64,000 nucleotides of DNA. Source: Gammaproteobacteria bacterium (GTDB taxonomy: Bacteria; Pseudomonadota; Gammaproteobacteria; Arenicellales; Poriferihabitantaceae). Made by a program: the position numbers and the translations under genes. Below are positions 19,880 through 29,306 of this stretch, one piece after another. Below the pieces are notes generated by a model. That model saw nothing but the letters and a program-made list of their open reading frames with translations, was not told the DNA's origin and searched no databases. Every line of letters starts with the position of its first letter. The first letter of the stretch is position 1. Location of the stretch: positions 60,895-124,894 of the forward strand of contig JAHEGU010000004.1 in the NCBI GenBank assembly GCA_024644945.1. Direction: 5' to 3'.

Positions 19880-20350
19880 GTGAATCAAGCAGAGAATAAT
19901 ATAAACCAATTTCTAAGCGAAGACCGGATCATACTGGATCTGTCTACAACTAGTCGGAAGCGGTTATTCGAGCACATCGCGCAAGTGTCGAGCGGAAATC
20001 TTGACAAGATAAGTGAAGATTGTGTTTTTAAGACGATAACCGAGAGAGAACGATTAGGTAGCACGGGGCTTGGAAAGGGTATAGCGGTTCCTCACGGGCG
20101 TATCGAAAGTCTCGAACAGCCTGTGATTTCTATAATTCGATTAAAGCAACCAATTGACTATGATGCTCCAGATGGTCGACCGGTTTGGCTGGTGGTTGGC
20201 TTGCTGGTCCCAGCGGAAGCAAATGAAACGCACTTGAAACTTCTCTCAATGCTGGCTAGTTGTTTTCAGGATTCAAATTTTGTTGAAGCATTAAAAAGTT
20301 GCCAGACTCCAGATCAGGTAAGTGAGTTGTTTGAAGGTGTAAAGAGGTAA
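19880..20350 (+). CDS. ptsN: PTS IIA-like nitrogen regulatory protein PtsN (EIIA-Ntr)
   Basis: Terminal phospho-acceptor of the nitrogen PTS; in relatives it regulates K+ uptake, phosphate sensing and other targets. The phosphorylated His lies in GKGIAVPHGRI (about residue 72 from this start). I favour the GTG at 19880 because GAGG lies eight bases upstream; an in-frame GTG at 19871 would add three residues. 156 aa, about the usual size. Its stop overlaps the hprK ATG by one base. Confidence 0.93.
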   Translation: MNQAENNINQFLSEDRIILDLSTTSRKRLFEHIAQVSSGNLDKISEDCVFKTITERERLGSTGLGKGIAVPHGRIESLEQPVISIIRLKQPIDYDAPDGRPVWLVVGLLVPAEANETHLKLLSMLASCFQDSNFVEALKSCQTPDQVSELFEGVKR

Positions 20351-21294
20351 TGCAATCGGTAGAGTCAGCTCCACAACCTGAACCACTACCGGTACAGGAA
20401 TTACTACAACAGCTTCCGGACGTCCATTGGTATCAACGCACAGGAAAAACTGTAAAAAGCTGCTTACAGCATGCGAATCTTTACGGCTTTCTTAATCCAC
20501 TGCGCATAACACCCTTGCAAATCGTCGATCAGGCTGCAATCGAGTGGCTTTATCGAATGCGAGATAGTGAATTGCGAAAATCTCCATGTTTCGACTTGCA
20601 GGGTTCAGTAGCGACTATATTGTGTGACGGGTTGAGCCCTAATCCAAATATTATCGAAGTATGTAAGGCCAATAATATTGCGTTATTGAAAACATCCCTT
20701 GGGTCTGCCGCAGTCCTGGATTACTTGCAGGGGCAGTTGCCCCGGCTGTTGTCACCTCGGTGTAACCAACATGGAGTATTTCTCGCTGTTATGAATACGG
20801 GGGTGCTGATTACCGGGGCAAGTGGCGTTGGTAAGAGTGAGGTTGCGTTAGATCTAGTGCAGAGAGGCCATCAGCTAGTTGCTGATGATGCTGTGGATAT
20901 ATACCGGCGTGACGGCGCTGAACTTGTTGGTGAGTGTTCGCCGACCCTGAAAGGGTATGTCGAAATCCGAGGTCTTGGAATAATTAGTATTGAGAAGATG
21001 TTTGGGCCGGCTTCGGTACTAGATTTCTATCGCCTGCAACTGATTATAAACCTTAAGGATGCCACTAATAAGGAAATTCGAAGTCTTGACCGATTACAGC
21101 CAAGTTTGAATATGGTAGAGATTCTCGGAATTAAGGTGCCGCGCTTAAGTATGTTGGTCGCACCAGGCCGTAATTTAGCGGTTTTAGTTGAAGCTGCCAC
21201 CCGTGATTTTTTATTACGTAAGTCTGGCATTGATAGTAGTTTTGATTTCGTCAACAGCCATGATCGGATTATGGGTATCGAGGAGAAAGGATGA
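20350..21294 (+). CDS. hprK: HPr kinase/phosphorylase
   Basis: Bifunctional enzyme that phosphorylates and dephosphorylates Ser46 of HPr. The P-loop ITGASGVGKSEVALDL is centred on residues 156-163, followed by QLVADDAVDIYRR and the HprK signature GYVEIRGLGIISIEKMFG. The N-terminal domain of about 140 residues is present. 314 aa. Its presence between ptsN and rapZ, with an HPr that has Ser46, marks a regulatory PTS found in only part of the gammaproteobacteria. Overlaps rapZ by four bases (ATGA). Confidence 0.94.
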   Translation: MQSVESAPQPEPLPVQELLQQLPDVHWYQRTGKTVKSCLQHANLYGFLNPLRITPLQIVDQAAIEWLYRMRDSELRKSPCFDLQGSVATILCDGLSPNPNIIEVCKANNIALLKTSLGSAAVLDYLQGQLPRLLSPRCNQHGVFLAVMNTGVLITGASGVGKSEVALDLVQRGHQLVADDAVDIYRRDGAELVGECSPTLKGYVEIRGLGIISIEKMFGPASVLDFYRLQLIINLKDATNKEIRSLDRLQPSLNMVEILGIKVPRLSMLVAPGRNLAVLVEAATRDFLLRKSGIDSSFDFVNSHDRIMGIEEKG

Positions 21295-22178
21295 AACTTC
21301 GTGCAACCGATTTGATTATTATTAGTGGCTTGTCCGGTTCTGGTAAGAGTCTGGCTTTGCAATCACTGGAAGACATCGGCTACTACTGCATCGATAATCT
21401 TCCGGCAGTCTTGCTTCCGGAATTTAATCGCTATCTGCCTGATCATACTTCGGGTGGAGAAGAAGAGATCGCCGGAGCAGCAATCAGCATTGATTCGAGA
21501 AACAATCAGTTTCTTTCTGAGCTTGACCAGATTCTTGAGGAACTGGAGCAACATGGTCGGTCTTGCAGAATACTCTTTTTGGATGCGGAAGAACAAAAAC
21601 TAGTCAGACGTTATAGTGAAACCCGCCGAAAACATCCTTTAACTAGCGGATCTACACCACTTATAGACGGCATACGTCGAGAGCGGGAGGTGTTGCAGCC
21701 ACTGCATGCGCGTGCAGAGAAAATCATCGATACTACCGAAACCACTCCTCATGAGTTAAGGGGGTTAGTGCGTGACTTTGCTGGCGGATCAAGTATTTCC
21801 GGACCGTTGCTACTGCTGGAATCATTTGGTTTCAAATATGGTTCGCCGAGAGAAGCTGATTTTATATTTGATGTGAGATGCCTGCCGAACCCGCACTGGG
21901 AAGATGATTTACGGGCACTGACCGGATTGGAGGCACCAGTAGCTGAATTCCTTGAACGACAACCAATGGTGGTAGAAATGACAGAGGAGCTTTTTAGTTT
22001 CTTGCTCAAATGGTTGCCTGGCTTCGCCAGTGAAAACCGCAGTTACATCACGGTTGCGATTGGGTGTACGGGCGGTCAACATCGCTCGGTTTATATTTGT
22101 GAACAGCTTGTAAAACGATTCCGTGATAGAGAAATTAATGCTCAAGTGCGGCATCGACAGCTCGCAAAAAATGATTGA
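21291..22178 (+). CDS. rapZ: RapZ, RNase adapter / nucleotide-binding protein
   Basis: P-loop protein which in enterobacteria targets the sRNA GlmZ to RNase E and so controls amino-sugar synthesis. Walker A GLSGSGKSLALQ is at about residues 12-23. The C-terminal domain carries SFGFKYGSPREADFIFDVRCLPNPHW and GCTGGQHRSVYICEQL. 295 aa, close to family length. It starts inside the last codons of hprK, and its end overlaps the HPr gene by eight bases. Confidence 0.95.
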   Translation: MKLRATDLIIISGLSGSGKSLALQSLEDIGYYCIDNLPAVLLPEFNRYLPDHTSGGEEEIAGAAISIDSRNNQFLSELDQILEELEQHGRSCRILFLDAEEQKLVRRYSETRRKHPLTSGSTPLIDGIRREREVLQPLHARAEKIIDTTETTPHELRGLVRDFAGGSSISGPLLLLESFGFKYGSPREADFIFDVRCLPNPHWEDDLRALTGLEAPVAEFLERQPMVVEMTEELFSFLLKWLPGFASENRSYITVAIGCTGGQHRSVYICEQLVKRFRDREINAQVRHRQLAKND

Positions 22179-22440
22179 GGCTCAAATCCCAGTCGTCAAC
22201 AAGCTTGGATTGCATGCACGCGCTGCTTCAAAACTGGTAAAGTTGACCGCGGGTTTCGAGAGTTCGATAAAATTTATCGGAAAGAATCAGGAAGTAGACG
22301 CCAAGAGCATCATGGGAATTCTTATGTTGGCTGCAACACAAGGTACGCAAATCCGGGTGATTGCGGATGGCTCGGATGAGCGGGATGCAGTGGATGCTAT
22401 CAGCGAAATGTTCGAGCAATGCTTCGGTGAAGACGAATAA
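22171..22440 (+). CDS. ptsO: HPr-like phosphocarrier protein (NPr)
   Basis: Phosphocarrier between EI and EIIA-Ntr. I place the start at 22171, giving 89 aa with the catalytic His15 in NKLGLHARAAS and the regulatory Ser46 in VDAKSIMGIL exactly where HPr has them. An in-frame ATG at 22123 lies inside rapZ and gives no extra homology. Both phosphorylation sites and the adjacent hprK support control by both EI and HprK. Confidence 0.92.
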   Translation: MIEAQIPVVNKLGLHARAASKLVKLTAGFESSIKFIGKNQEVDAKSIMGILMLAATQGTQIRVIADGSDERDAVDAISEMFEQCFGEDE

Positions 22441-22492
22441 TGCATAGCCACCGGTATAGATTGAATGAGAAACTAGCTCCAGGAGGACTTTA

Positions 22493-24223
22493 GTGCTGGC
22501 GCTACATGGAACGGGAGTCGGGGCAGGAATCGCAGTCGGTCGAGCACGAATAATCAACCGCAACAGCGATAAGATCAGCCAGTATACGATAGCTCAAGAA
22601 CATGTAAACAAAGAAATAGAGCGGCTGGAGAGAGGTATAGAGACGGCTCAACACTCTTTACTCGAGTTGGGCAAACAGTTTGGTAAAGAAATCCCAGACG
22701 AAGTGCGAGCCTTGCTTGAAGCGCATAGCCTGATGCTTAAGGATCCATTGATACTTCAAGAATCGTCGAGGCTTATTAGCGAACAGTGGGTTAATGCCGA
22801 ATTCGCGCTGAACCAGTATGGCATGCGCTTAGAACGAGTGTTTGAGCAAATTCAAGATCCATACCTGAGCAGCAAATCGATAGATGTGGCACAAGTGATT
22901 CAACGCGTACTAGGCGCTATGACAGATTCACAGGAAGCCATCGGTGGCCAGCCAGAAGGTACGTATGACGGTGAGATTATTATAGTTAATGACCTCACTC
23001 CGGCAGACACAATCGAGTTGCGAAAACATCAAATTATCGGGTTCGTAACAAAGTTAGGAGGACCTACTTCACATACCGCTATTTTAGCGCGCAGTATGAA
23101 AATTCCGGCGATTGTCGGTATGCATGGATCGGTTGGTTATCTTCGCACTGGGGATTTGCTGATTATCGACGGTAAGCGTGGAGTCATTCTGGCAAATCCG
23201 GATGACCAAGCTTTAGCTGCCTATCAGCGGCGACGTGAAAAAATCATTCGGCGCACCCAGGCCCTTGAAACATTACGTGATGCGGAATCAGTCTCGCTAG
23301 ACGGGCAGAGAATCATGTTGATGTCTAATGTGGAGTTGCCAGATGAGGTCAGCTACAGTGTAAAACAGAATGCAGAAGGTGTAGGGCTATATCGCACCGA
23401 ATTCATGTTCATGAATCGTGAGCAGATGCCTGACGAGGAAGAACAACTGGAGGTATACAAACAGGTGCTCGAAAAGAGCGATTGCCCGGTTACTATTCGA
23501 ACCTTGGACTTAGGCGCAGATAAACAGGTTGACGGTGGGCGTTCGGCAGATCATCAATCCACAAATCCTGCGCTTGGTTTACGTGCGATTCGACTTTGCC
23601 TGCATGATCTTGGCTTGTTTAAACCACAACTGCGTGCGATTTATCGTGCATCTGTTTTTGGTAAAGCCCGAATGATGGTGCCCATGATCTCAAACGTGGA
23701 GGAACTGAACCAACTGTTCAAACTGATTGATGAAGTTAAGCAGGAGCTTGCTGAGCAGAAATGTCCTTTTGATTCGACACTGCAGGTTGGGGGAATGATT
23801 GAAGTACCTGCAGCCGCTATCGCAGCGGATATTTTTGCTCGGAAGCTGGATTTCCTCTCTATAGGCACTAACGATCTGATTCAGTATACCCTTGCCATAG
23901 ACCGAATTGATGATGAAGTTAACTACTTATATGATCCGATTCATCCTTCTATATTGCGTCTGGTAAAAAACGTTATTGATGCGGGTTTTGACGCTGGAGT
24001 GCCGGTTTCAATGTGTGGTGAAATGGCCGGCGATCCGGCATATACCCGTATACTGTTGGCGCTGGGTCTTCGCGAGTTCAGCATGGATCCTGCGAGATTG
24101 CTCGAAGTAAAGCAAATAATTCGTATGAGTGATGTGTCACAGCTAAAAATGGCGCTTCCAAAATTCATGAATGCCACTGAACCTGAAGAGCTCCGCCAGC
24201 AGCTGGTTGAGCTTAACCAGTAA
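22493..24223 (+). CDS. ptsI: Phosphoenolpyruvate-protein phosphotransferase (enzyme I)
   Basis: Takes phosphate from PEP and passes it to the HPr-like protein. The active His194 sits in GGPTSHTAILARS. The N-terminal HPr-binding helices and the C-terminal PEP-binding barrel (GVGLYRTEFMFM, RTLDLGADKQV, MIEVPAAA, GTNDLIQYTLAIDR, CGEMAGDP) are complete. 576 aa. It has no N-terminal GAF domain, so it is a plain EI and not PtsP, although its neighbours are those of the nitrogen PTS. The GTG start follows CAGGAGGAC. Confidence 0.93.
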   Translation: MLALHGTGVGAGIAVGRARIINRNSDKISQYTIAQEHVNKEIERLERGIETAQHSLLELGKQFGKEIPDEVRALLEAHSLMLKDPLILQESSRLISEQWVNAEFALNQYGMRLERVFEQIQDPYLSSKSIDVAQVIQRVLGAMTDSQEAIGGQPEGTYDGEIIIVNDLTPADTIELRKHQIIGFVTKLGGPTSHTAILARSMKIPAIVGMHGSVGYLRTGDLLIIDGKRGVILANPDDQALAAYQRRREKIIRRTQALETLRDAESVSLDGQRIMLMSNVELPDEVSYSVKQNAEGVGLYRTEFMFMNREQMPDEEEQLEVYKQVLEKSDCPVTIRTLDLGADKQVDGGRSADHQSTNPALGLRAIRLCLHDLGLFKPQLRAIYRASVFGKARMMVPMISNVEELNQLFKLIDEVKQELAEQKCPFDSTLQVGGMIEVPAAAIAADIFARKLDFLSIGTNDLIQYTLAIDRIDDEVNYLYDPIHPSILRLVKNVIDAGFDAGVPVSMCGEMAGDPAYTRILLALGLREFSMDPARLLEVKQIIRMSDVSQLKMALPKFMNATEPEELRQQLVELNQ

Positions 24224-24240
24224 ATCGTCGCGTTATTTGA

Positions 24241-24582
24241 ATGAGGCGATTGATCAAAGCCGCTGGGTATTCCTGGCAAGGGTTTCGCGCTGCCTGGAAG
24301 AATGAACCTGCATTTAAGCAGGAGGCCGTTGGTTGTCTAATACTGATTCCACTAGGGGTATGGCTCGGTGACAATGGCACAGAACGCGCACTGCTTATAT
24401 TCAGCGTCTTGTTGGTGCCTCTTGTTGAGCTCTTGAACTCGGCCATTGAGTCGGTGGTTGACCGTCATGGTGCCGAACATCACCCCCTCAGCGGGCGTGC
24501 CAAGGATATGGGCTCTGCTTCAGTGTTGATGGCACTGATAATTCTGTTAGTTGTTTGGGCTAGCGTGCTGTTTACCGACTGA
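24241..24582 (+). CDS. dgkA: Diacylglycerol kinase
   Basis: Small trimeric membrane kinase that recycles diacylglycerol to phosphatidate. The membrane segments and the signature LLVPLVELLNSAIESVVDRHG, with its catalytic Glu and Asn, are clear. 113 aa, close to the E. coli size. It starts 17 bases after the EI gene and lies on the same strand, probably cotranscribed. Confidence 0.93.
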   Translation: MRRLIKAAGYSWQGFRAAWKNEPAFKQEAVGCLILIPLGVWLGDNGTERALLIFSVLLVPLVELLNSAIESVVDRHGAEHHPLSGRAKDMGSASVLMALIILLVVWASVLFTD

Positions 24583-24620
24583 ACCTGGAGAGAGCTAGGG
24601 TCTACTCGAAGCGGTAATGA

Positions 24621-25394
24621 TCAACTGCGGATGCCGTAGCCCTTATTAAGAAGGCGCAGATTAATCAGAAACAACACTACGCTAAACGCGATAATAATAG
24701 TATACGAAGTAGATAGGCTAATATCTGAAATCCCTAGAAATCCATATCTAAAAGCATTAATCATATACAAAATTGGATTCGCGTGAGAGACCCCTTGCCA
24801 GAACTCCGGTAGTAACCTGATCGAGTAAAAAATACCCCCGAGATATGTAAGAGGAGTGAGTACGAAGGTTGGTATAATTGATACATCATCGAATTTGCGG
24901 GCGAATAGACCGTTCATAAAACCGCCGAGTGCGAACAGCAGAGCCGTGAGAAAAATGATGCTTAACATCACAAAAACATTATGCACAGATAGTTTACTGA
25001 AGAACAAAGATACAATGGTCACTACAACTCCTACTAGAATTCCCCTGGCCATCCCACCAGTAACGTATCCTAAGAGAATTACGCTGCTTGGTGTGGGAGA
25101 GACTTGAATTTCTTCGATCGAGCGCTGAAATTTACTGCTAAAGAATGACGAAGAGACATTGGCATATGAGTTTGTTATGACTGACATCAGGATTAGCCCG
25201 GGCACAATAAAATCCATATAGCGATAACCTTCCATATCTCCGATCCTTGGCCCGATTAGATTTCCGAATATGACGAAATATAGTGACGTGGTGATTACGG
25301 GCGGTATCAGAGTCTGTTGCCAAATACGGGTAAATCGCGTTATTTCCTTGCGCACAATTGTGAGATAGGCCACCCAGATTTGTGACCATTTCAT
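24621..25394 (-). CDS. ABC-2 type transporter permease (YadH-like)
   Basis: Integral membrane subunit of an ABC-2 exporter, 257 aa with about six hydrophobic segments and the family stretch SSSFFSSKFQRSIEEIQVSPTPSSVILLGYVTGG. Its partner ATPase overlaps it by four bases (ATGA). The pair resembles YadG/YadH, whose substrate is not established. It is last in a leftward operon beginning at purM. Confidence 0.88.
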   Translation of the reverse strand: MKWSQIWVAYLTIVRKEITRFTRIWQQTLIPPVITTSLYFVIFGNLIGPRIGDMEGYRYMDFIVPGLILMSVITNSYANVSSSFFSSKFQRSIEEIQVSPTPSSVILLGYVTGGMARGILVGVVVTIVSLFFSKLSVHNVFVMLSIIFLTALLFALGGFMNGLFARKFDDVSIIPTFVLTPLTYLGGIFYSIRLLPEFWQGVSHANPILYMINAFRYGFLGISDISLSTSYTIIIAFSVVLFLINLRLLNKGYGIRS

Positions 25395-26329
25395 AGCCGC
25401 TTTTCCTTGCGATCTGATGAGCTGTCAATCATATCGAGAAACAGTTGTTCTAATCGATTGGATTTATTACGCATGCTCTGGACTCGTATATGATTGTCAT
25501 TGAGCTGGCTGAAAATACCATTTATTCCCTGCTCCTTTGAGATATCAACTTCCAAAGTGGTCGAATCGACAAGCCTCCATTTTCCTCGGCTGAACTCTGG
25601 TAGCCTGTCTAGAGGTTGGTGTAGGTCAAGAACATAAATTTCTCGCTGGAGTCTGGAAAGCAGCTCCCGCGTACTTGTGTTTTCGATAACGTTGCCATTA
25701 TCGATAATGGCAACATTTTTACAAAGACTTTCCGCCTCTTCAAGATAGTGGGTGGTCAGAATAATGGTTGTTCCCTGCTGATTTATCCTTGAAATGAATT
25801 CCCACATCGAACGCCTGATTTCAATATCAACTCCTGCGGTAGGCTCATCAAGAATTAACAGCCTTGGGTGATGCACCAAGGCTCTGGCAATCATCAGCCG
25901 TCTTTTCATACCACCCGAAAGCTCTCTGGAAATGTCGTTACGCTTCTCCCATAATCCCAGCTGTTCAAGATACCGTTGTGCACGCTCTCTGGCTATTCGT
26001 GAATTTATACCGTAGTAACCGGCTTGATTCATGACAATTTGCATTGGCGTTTCGAAAACGCTGAAATTTATTTCCTGTGGAACAATTCCTATATAAGATT
26101 TAGCCAGCGGGAAGTTTTGATCTATGTCTACGTCAAATATTTTGACGGTTCCAGAAGTTTTGTTGACAAGTGACGAAATAATTCCGATTGCTGTTGATTT
26201 ACCCGCGCCATTCTTACCAAGTAGGGCGAAGAAATCGCCTTCATTAACTTCGAGATCGATCCCTTTAAGTGCGCGTAGACCATTGGTATAGACCTTCTCG
26301 AGATTCTCGATTTTCAGAGCCGCTGTCAC
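25391..26329 (-). CDS. ABC transporter ATP-binding protein (YadG-like)
   Basis: ATPase of the ABC-2 exporter. Walker A LLGKNGAGKSTAIG, signature LSGGMKRRLMIARAL, Walker B LLILDEPTAGVDIEIR and the switch TTHYLEEAE are present. The C-terminal third, after about residue 215, is a regulatory extension common in this class. 312 aa. Coupled to the permease; the substrate is unknown. Confidence 0.9.
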   Translation of the reverse strand: MTAALKIENLEKVYTNGLRALKGIDLEVNEGDFFALLGKNGAGKSTAIGIISSLVNKTSGTVKIFDVDIDQNFPLAKSYIGIVPQEINFSVFETPMQIVMNQAGYYGINSRIARERAQRYLEQLGLWEKRNDISRELSGGMKRRLMIARALVHHPRLLILDEPTAGVDIEIRRSMWEFISRINQQGTTIILTTHYLEEAESLCKNVAIIDNGNVIENTSTRELLSRLQREIYVLDLHQPLDRLPEFSRGKWRLVDSTTLEVDISKEQGINGIFSQLNDNHIRVQSMRNKSNRLEQLFLDMIDSSSDRKEKRL

Positions 26330-26348
26330 GAAATCAGTAGTCGGTAGG

Positions 26349-26777
26349 TTAGTACAGACAACGCTTCATTCTGATATGCGGAATTCCTGCATCCATGAAC
26401 TCACCACCGTGCGAAACAAACCCCTCAGATGAGTAAAATCCGGCGGCGTGAATCTGGGCGTCCAGTTCAACTTCATTCATTCCATGGCCCCTTGCGGCTT
26501 CCATTAAAGCGTGAAGTAACGTTCGGCCAACACCCTTGCCACGCCACGATTCAATGACCGCCATTCGACCAATTTTTCCGCTATACATCAAACGCCCGGT
26601 ACCTATCGGGCTGCCTTCCTCATCAATCGCTAACGCATGGATATACTGACTGTCCATGGGGTCGTGCTCGAGTTCAACCGGAACCTTCTGCTCATGAATG
26701 AATACCTGGTTGCGGATCTCCGTCATTAGGTCGCCGTGTTTAGACCACTCTACTATCGCCACCTGATAATTATTCAT
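26349..26777 (-). CDS. GNAT family N-acetyltransferase
   Basis: 142-aa acetyltransferase with the acetyl-CoA loop ESWRGKGVGRTLLHALMEAARGHG and the preceding strand GTGRLMYSGKIGRMAV, like the ElaA/YjcF branch. It ends with VSHGGEFMDAGIPHIRMKRCL, typical of this subgroup. The substrate is unknown. It overlaps the DUF3108 gene by four bases and precedes the ABC genes by 19. Confidence 0.87.
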   Translation of the reverse strand: MNNYQVAIVEWSKHGDLMTEIRNQVFIHEQKVPVELEHDPMDSQYIHALAIDEEGSPIGTGRLMYSGKIGRMAVIESWRGKGVGRTLLHALMEAARGHGMNEVELDAQIHAAGFYSSEGFVSHGGEFMDAGIPHIRMKRCLY

Positions 26778-27484
26778 TCCATTAAAGTCATGGTTGTTTC
26801 TCTGTCATCTTTACTGGTGGTTATTTTTACTGGTATCTGCCGGTCCCCCGTATTCAACCACACGTTGACCTTTCGATCAGGACTATCGGTTCTAACGCCT
26901 ACAATTTTGATGGTGGAAAACTCACCAGCGGGGACCGACACGCTCTCCTGCTCGGGTTCTTGGTATACATACTGACGCGCACGTTTGGGGCTGACCGAGA
27001 GGTAGGTCTGCCCAGCAAGCGAGTCGAGGTCGCTACACATTAGCAGCAGGGGAAACGAATCCGCCTCTATCCTAGTGCCTTCTGGAAAATTCAAGGGCTC
27101 TCCAGCAGAGAACGAAAGGACATTGTTGTCATGATCGACATTGAACTCTCTCTGCACTTCTCCCGTTTCGCTTAGTATTTCTTTGCCGGATTTCAGTTGT
27201 AGCTTTTCCCCATCAAAACTAAATCGAGATTCCAGGGTATAACTTTCAAGAAACATCTGTGCTATCAGGCTGGGATGACTGATCGATGTGACCAGATATT
27301 CGTCACCTTCGCGTTTGATGATGACTTCAATTTCGCCGGCGGATTGACCAATAAAATCGACAGCATAGCGAAGAGTCTGTTCCGCAGGAGATGCGGCATG
27401 TAGGCCAGAGGTAAAAATCGAAGCGAAAAGCGTCAATAGCCAGTATGTGTAAAATATACGCTTTGTATAGATGGATTTTTTCAT
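26774..27484 (-). CDS. DUF3108 periplasmic protein
   Basis: 236-aa secreted protein with a signal peptide (about residues 1-30, ending near GLHAAS) and a beta-rich body typical of DUF3108, including SAGEPLNFPEGTRIEADSFPLLLM and VPAGEFSTIKIVGVRTDSPDRKVNVWL. DUF3108 proteins lie beside purM-purN in many gammaproteobacteria; the function is unknown. It starts 38 bases after purN on the same strand. Confidence 0.84.
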   Translation of the reverse strand: MKKSIYTKRIFYTYWLLTLFASIFTSGLHAASPAEQTLRYAVDFIGQSAGEIEVIIKREGDEYLVTSISHPSLIAQMFLESYTLESRFSFDGEKLQLKSGKEILSETGEVQREFNVDHDNNVLSFSAGEPLNFPEGTRIEADSFPLLLMCSDLDSLAGQTYLSVSPKRARQYVYQEPEQESVSVPAGEFSTIKIVGVRTDSPDRKVNVWLNTGDRQIPVKITTSKDDRETTMTLME

Positions 27485-27522
27485 GTTTGGTTGCCTGTAC
27501 CCGGGACAAATACCAGTTTTGA

Positions 27523-28131
27523 TTACTCCGTTGGCACTTTTCCTTGTGCGAACAATTTAATTGCTTGCGGATAAATTATATGCTCCTGTTCGAGCACCCT
27601 CCTACGTAAAGACTCCGCGTCATCATCACGCTCGACCGGCACTCGTGCCTGAATCACAATCGGGCCGCCATCGAGTTCTTCCGTTACCAGGTGAACGCTG
27701 GCACCATGCTCGGTTTCACCTGCATCGATCACCCTTTGGTGCGTGTTTGTACCTTTGTATTTTGGCAGCAGTGACGGGTGAATATTGAGAATCTTGCCAG
27801 AATATCTAGTCACGAACCAGGGCGAAAGAATCCTCATAAATCCAGCAAGTATAATAAGGTCAGGGGAGTATCTGTCAACATGTCGAGCTAATACCTGGTC
27901 GTACTGCTTCCTGTCAGAATATTGTTGATGAGGCTCTACAATGGTTTCGATTCCGGCTTTTGAGGCTCTCTCCAGGCCGTAGGCATCGGAATGATTGCTA
28001 ATCACTGCCGTGATTCGAGCTTTAATGGTGCGATCAGCGATAGCATCGATTATGGACTGCAGATTACTGCCGCTTCCCGAAATCAATACCACCAGGGTAA
28101 GAACTTTCCCTTGATTCTGGTCGTTTGTCAT
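27523..28131 (-). CDS. purN: Phosphoribosylglycinamide formyltransferase 1
   Basis: Transfers formyl from 10-formyl-THF to GAR in purine synthesis. Visible are the N-terminal VLISGSGSNLQSIIDA, catalytic Asn/His/Asp regions (GFMRILSPWFVTRYSGKILNIHPSLLPKYKG, HGASVHLVTEELDGGPIV). 202 aa, normal. Its start overlaps the purM stop by one base. Confidence 0.95.
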   Translation of the reverse strand: MTNDQNQGKVLTLVVLISGSGSNLQSIIDAIADRTIKARITAVISNHSDAYGLERASKAGIETIVEPHQQYSDRKQYDQVLARHVDRYSPDLIILAGFMRILSPWFVTRYSGKILNIHPSLLPKYKGTNTHQRVIDAGETEHGASVHLVTEELDGGPIVIQARVPVERDDDAESLRRRVLEQEHIIYPQAIKLFAQGKVPTE

Positions 28132-29183
28132 TACTCTTGATATTGAACCCGCGCCGGCCCCCCTGTATTGACTAATCTTCCAAGTTTACAGACGGTATCG
28201 CCGCAGTCGCGAAGAATCTGGGTGGCCATATCTTGGTCAGATTCATCGACAGCAATGATCATTCCAATGCCACAATTGAATGTGCGCAACATCTCGGACT
28301 GCTCAATATTACCGTGTTCTTGCAACCACTCAAATACAGGTGGAAGATCCAAAGAATCAAGATCTATTTCTGCGCTTATGCCATGAGGTAACACTCGGGG
28401 CAGATTTTCAGTAATTCCTCCTCCTGTAATATGGGCAATCGCGGTGACCGGAATTTGCGCCAGAACCTTCAATATGGATTTAACATAGATTCGGGTTGGG
28501 GCCAACAATGTCAGACCTAGAGTGCTCGATCCAAACGGGGTATCAAGCGCTTGGCCACTTCGCTCAAGCACTTTTCGAATCAGTGAATAACCATTTGAAT
28601 GGGGCCCGCTGGACGCGAGGCCCAATAGGGCTTGCCCTGGTCGGACTCTGTCCGGGGATTGAATTGCATCCTTTTCAACTACTCCAACCGCAAATCCGGC
28701 CAGGTCATAATCCCCAGAGGCGTACATTCCCGGCATCTCAGCAGTTTCACCGCCACTCAGTGCACAGTTAGCCTGGCGGCAGCCTTCTGCAATGCCTTTA
28801 ATCACCTCTTCAGCCTGCGATATATCGAGCTTTCCTGTCGCAAAATAGTCGAGGAAATAGAGAGGCTCGGCGCCGGACACGACAATATCATTTACACACA
28901 TTGCGACCAGGTCAATGCCGATTGTGTCATGAAGACCCATCATGGAAGCCAGTTTTAACTTTGTACCGACTCCGTCGGTGCCCGATACCAGCACTGGATT
29001 GCGATACCGTTCGACAGGCACCTCAAACAACCCACCGAATCCACCTATATTTCCGAGCACTCCTGGTCTGACAGTGCGTTTTATCAATGGCTTAATACGG
29101 TCTACCAGGGCGTTACCTGCTTCAATATCAACGCCACTATCGCGATAATTCAAGGGTGGTTCGGGCGGAATAGGATTAGCCAA
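28131..29183 (-). CDS. purM: Phosphoribosylformylglycinamidine cyclo-ligase
   Basis: Closes the imidazole ring (AIR synthase). Motifs are [55 protein letters not shown] and [16 protein letters not shown]. 350 aa. First gene of the leftward purM-purN-DUF3108-GNAT-ABC operon. Divergent from the CDP-alcohol transferase across 123 bases. Confidence 0.96.
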   Translation of the reverse strand: MANPIPPEPPLNYRDSGVDIEAGNALVDRIKPLIKRTVRPGVLGNIGGFGGLFEVPVERYRNPVLVSGTDGVGTKLKLASMMGLHDTIGIDLVAMCVNDIVVSGAEPLYFLDYFATGKLDISQAEEVIKGIAEGCRQANCALSGGETAEMPGMYASGDYDLAGFAVGVVEKDAIQSPDRVRPGQALLGLASSGPHSNGYSLIRKVLERSGQALDTPFGSSTLGLTLLAPTRIYVKSILKVLAQIPVTAIAHITGGGITENLPRVLPHGISAEIDLDSLDLPPVFEWLQEHGNIEQSEMLRTFNCGIGMIIAVDESDQDMATQILRDCGDTVCKLGRLVNTGGPARVQYQE

Positions 29184-29306
29184 GATAGCCAGGTCGGTTT
29201 TTCGAGATTCCGAATTATGCCTGATAAGGAGCCAGAGGTGGATGACCGGTCATTATTTCCAACGTAAAATAGGGCGCAGATACCCTTCCATTGACCCTGT
29301 CAATTA

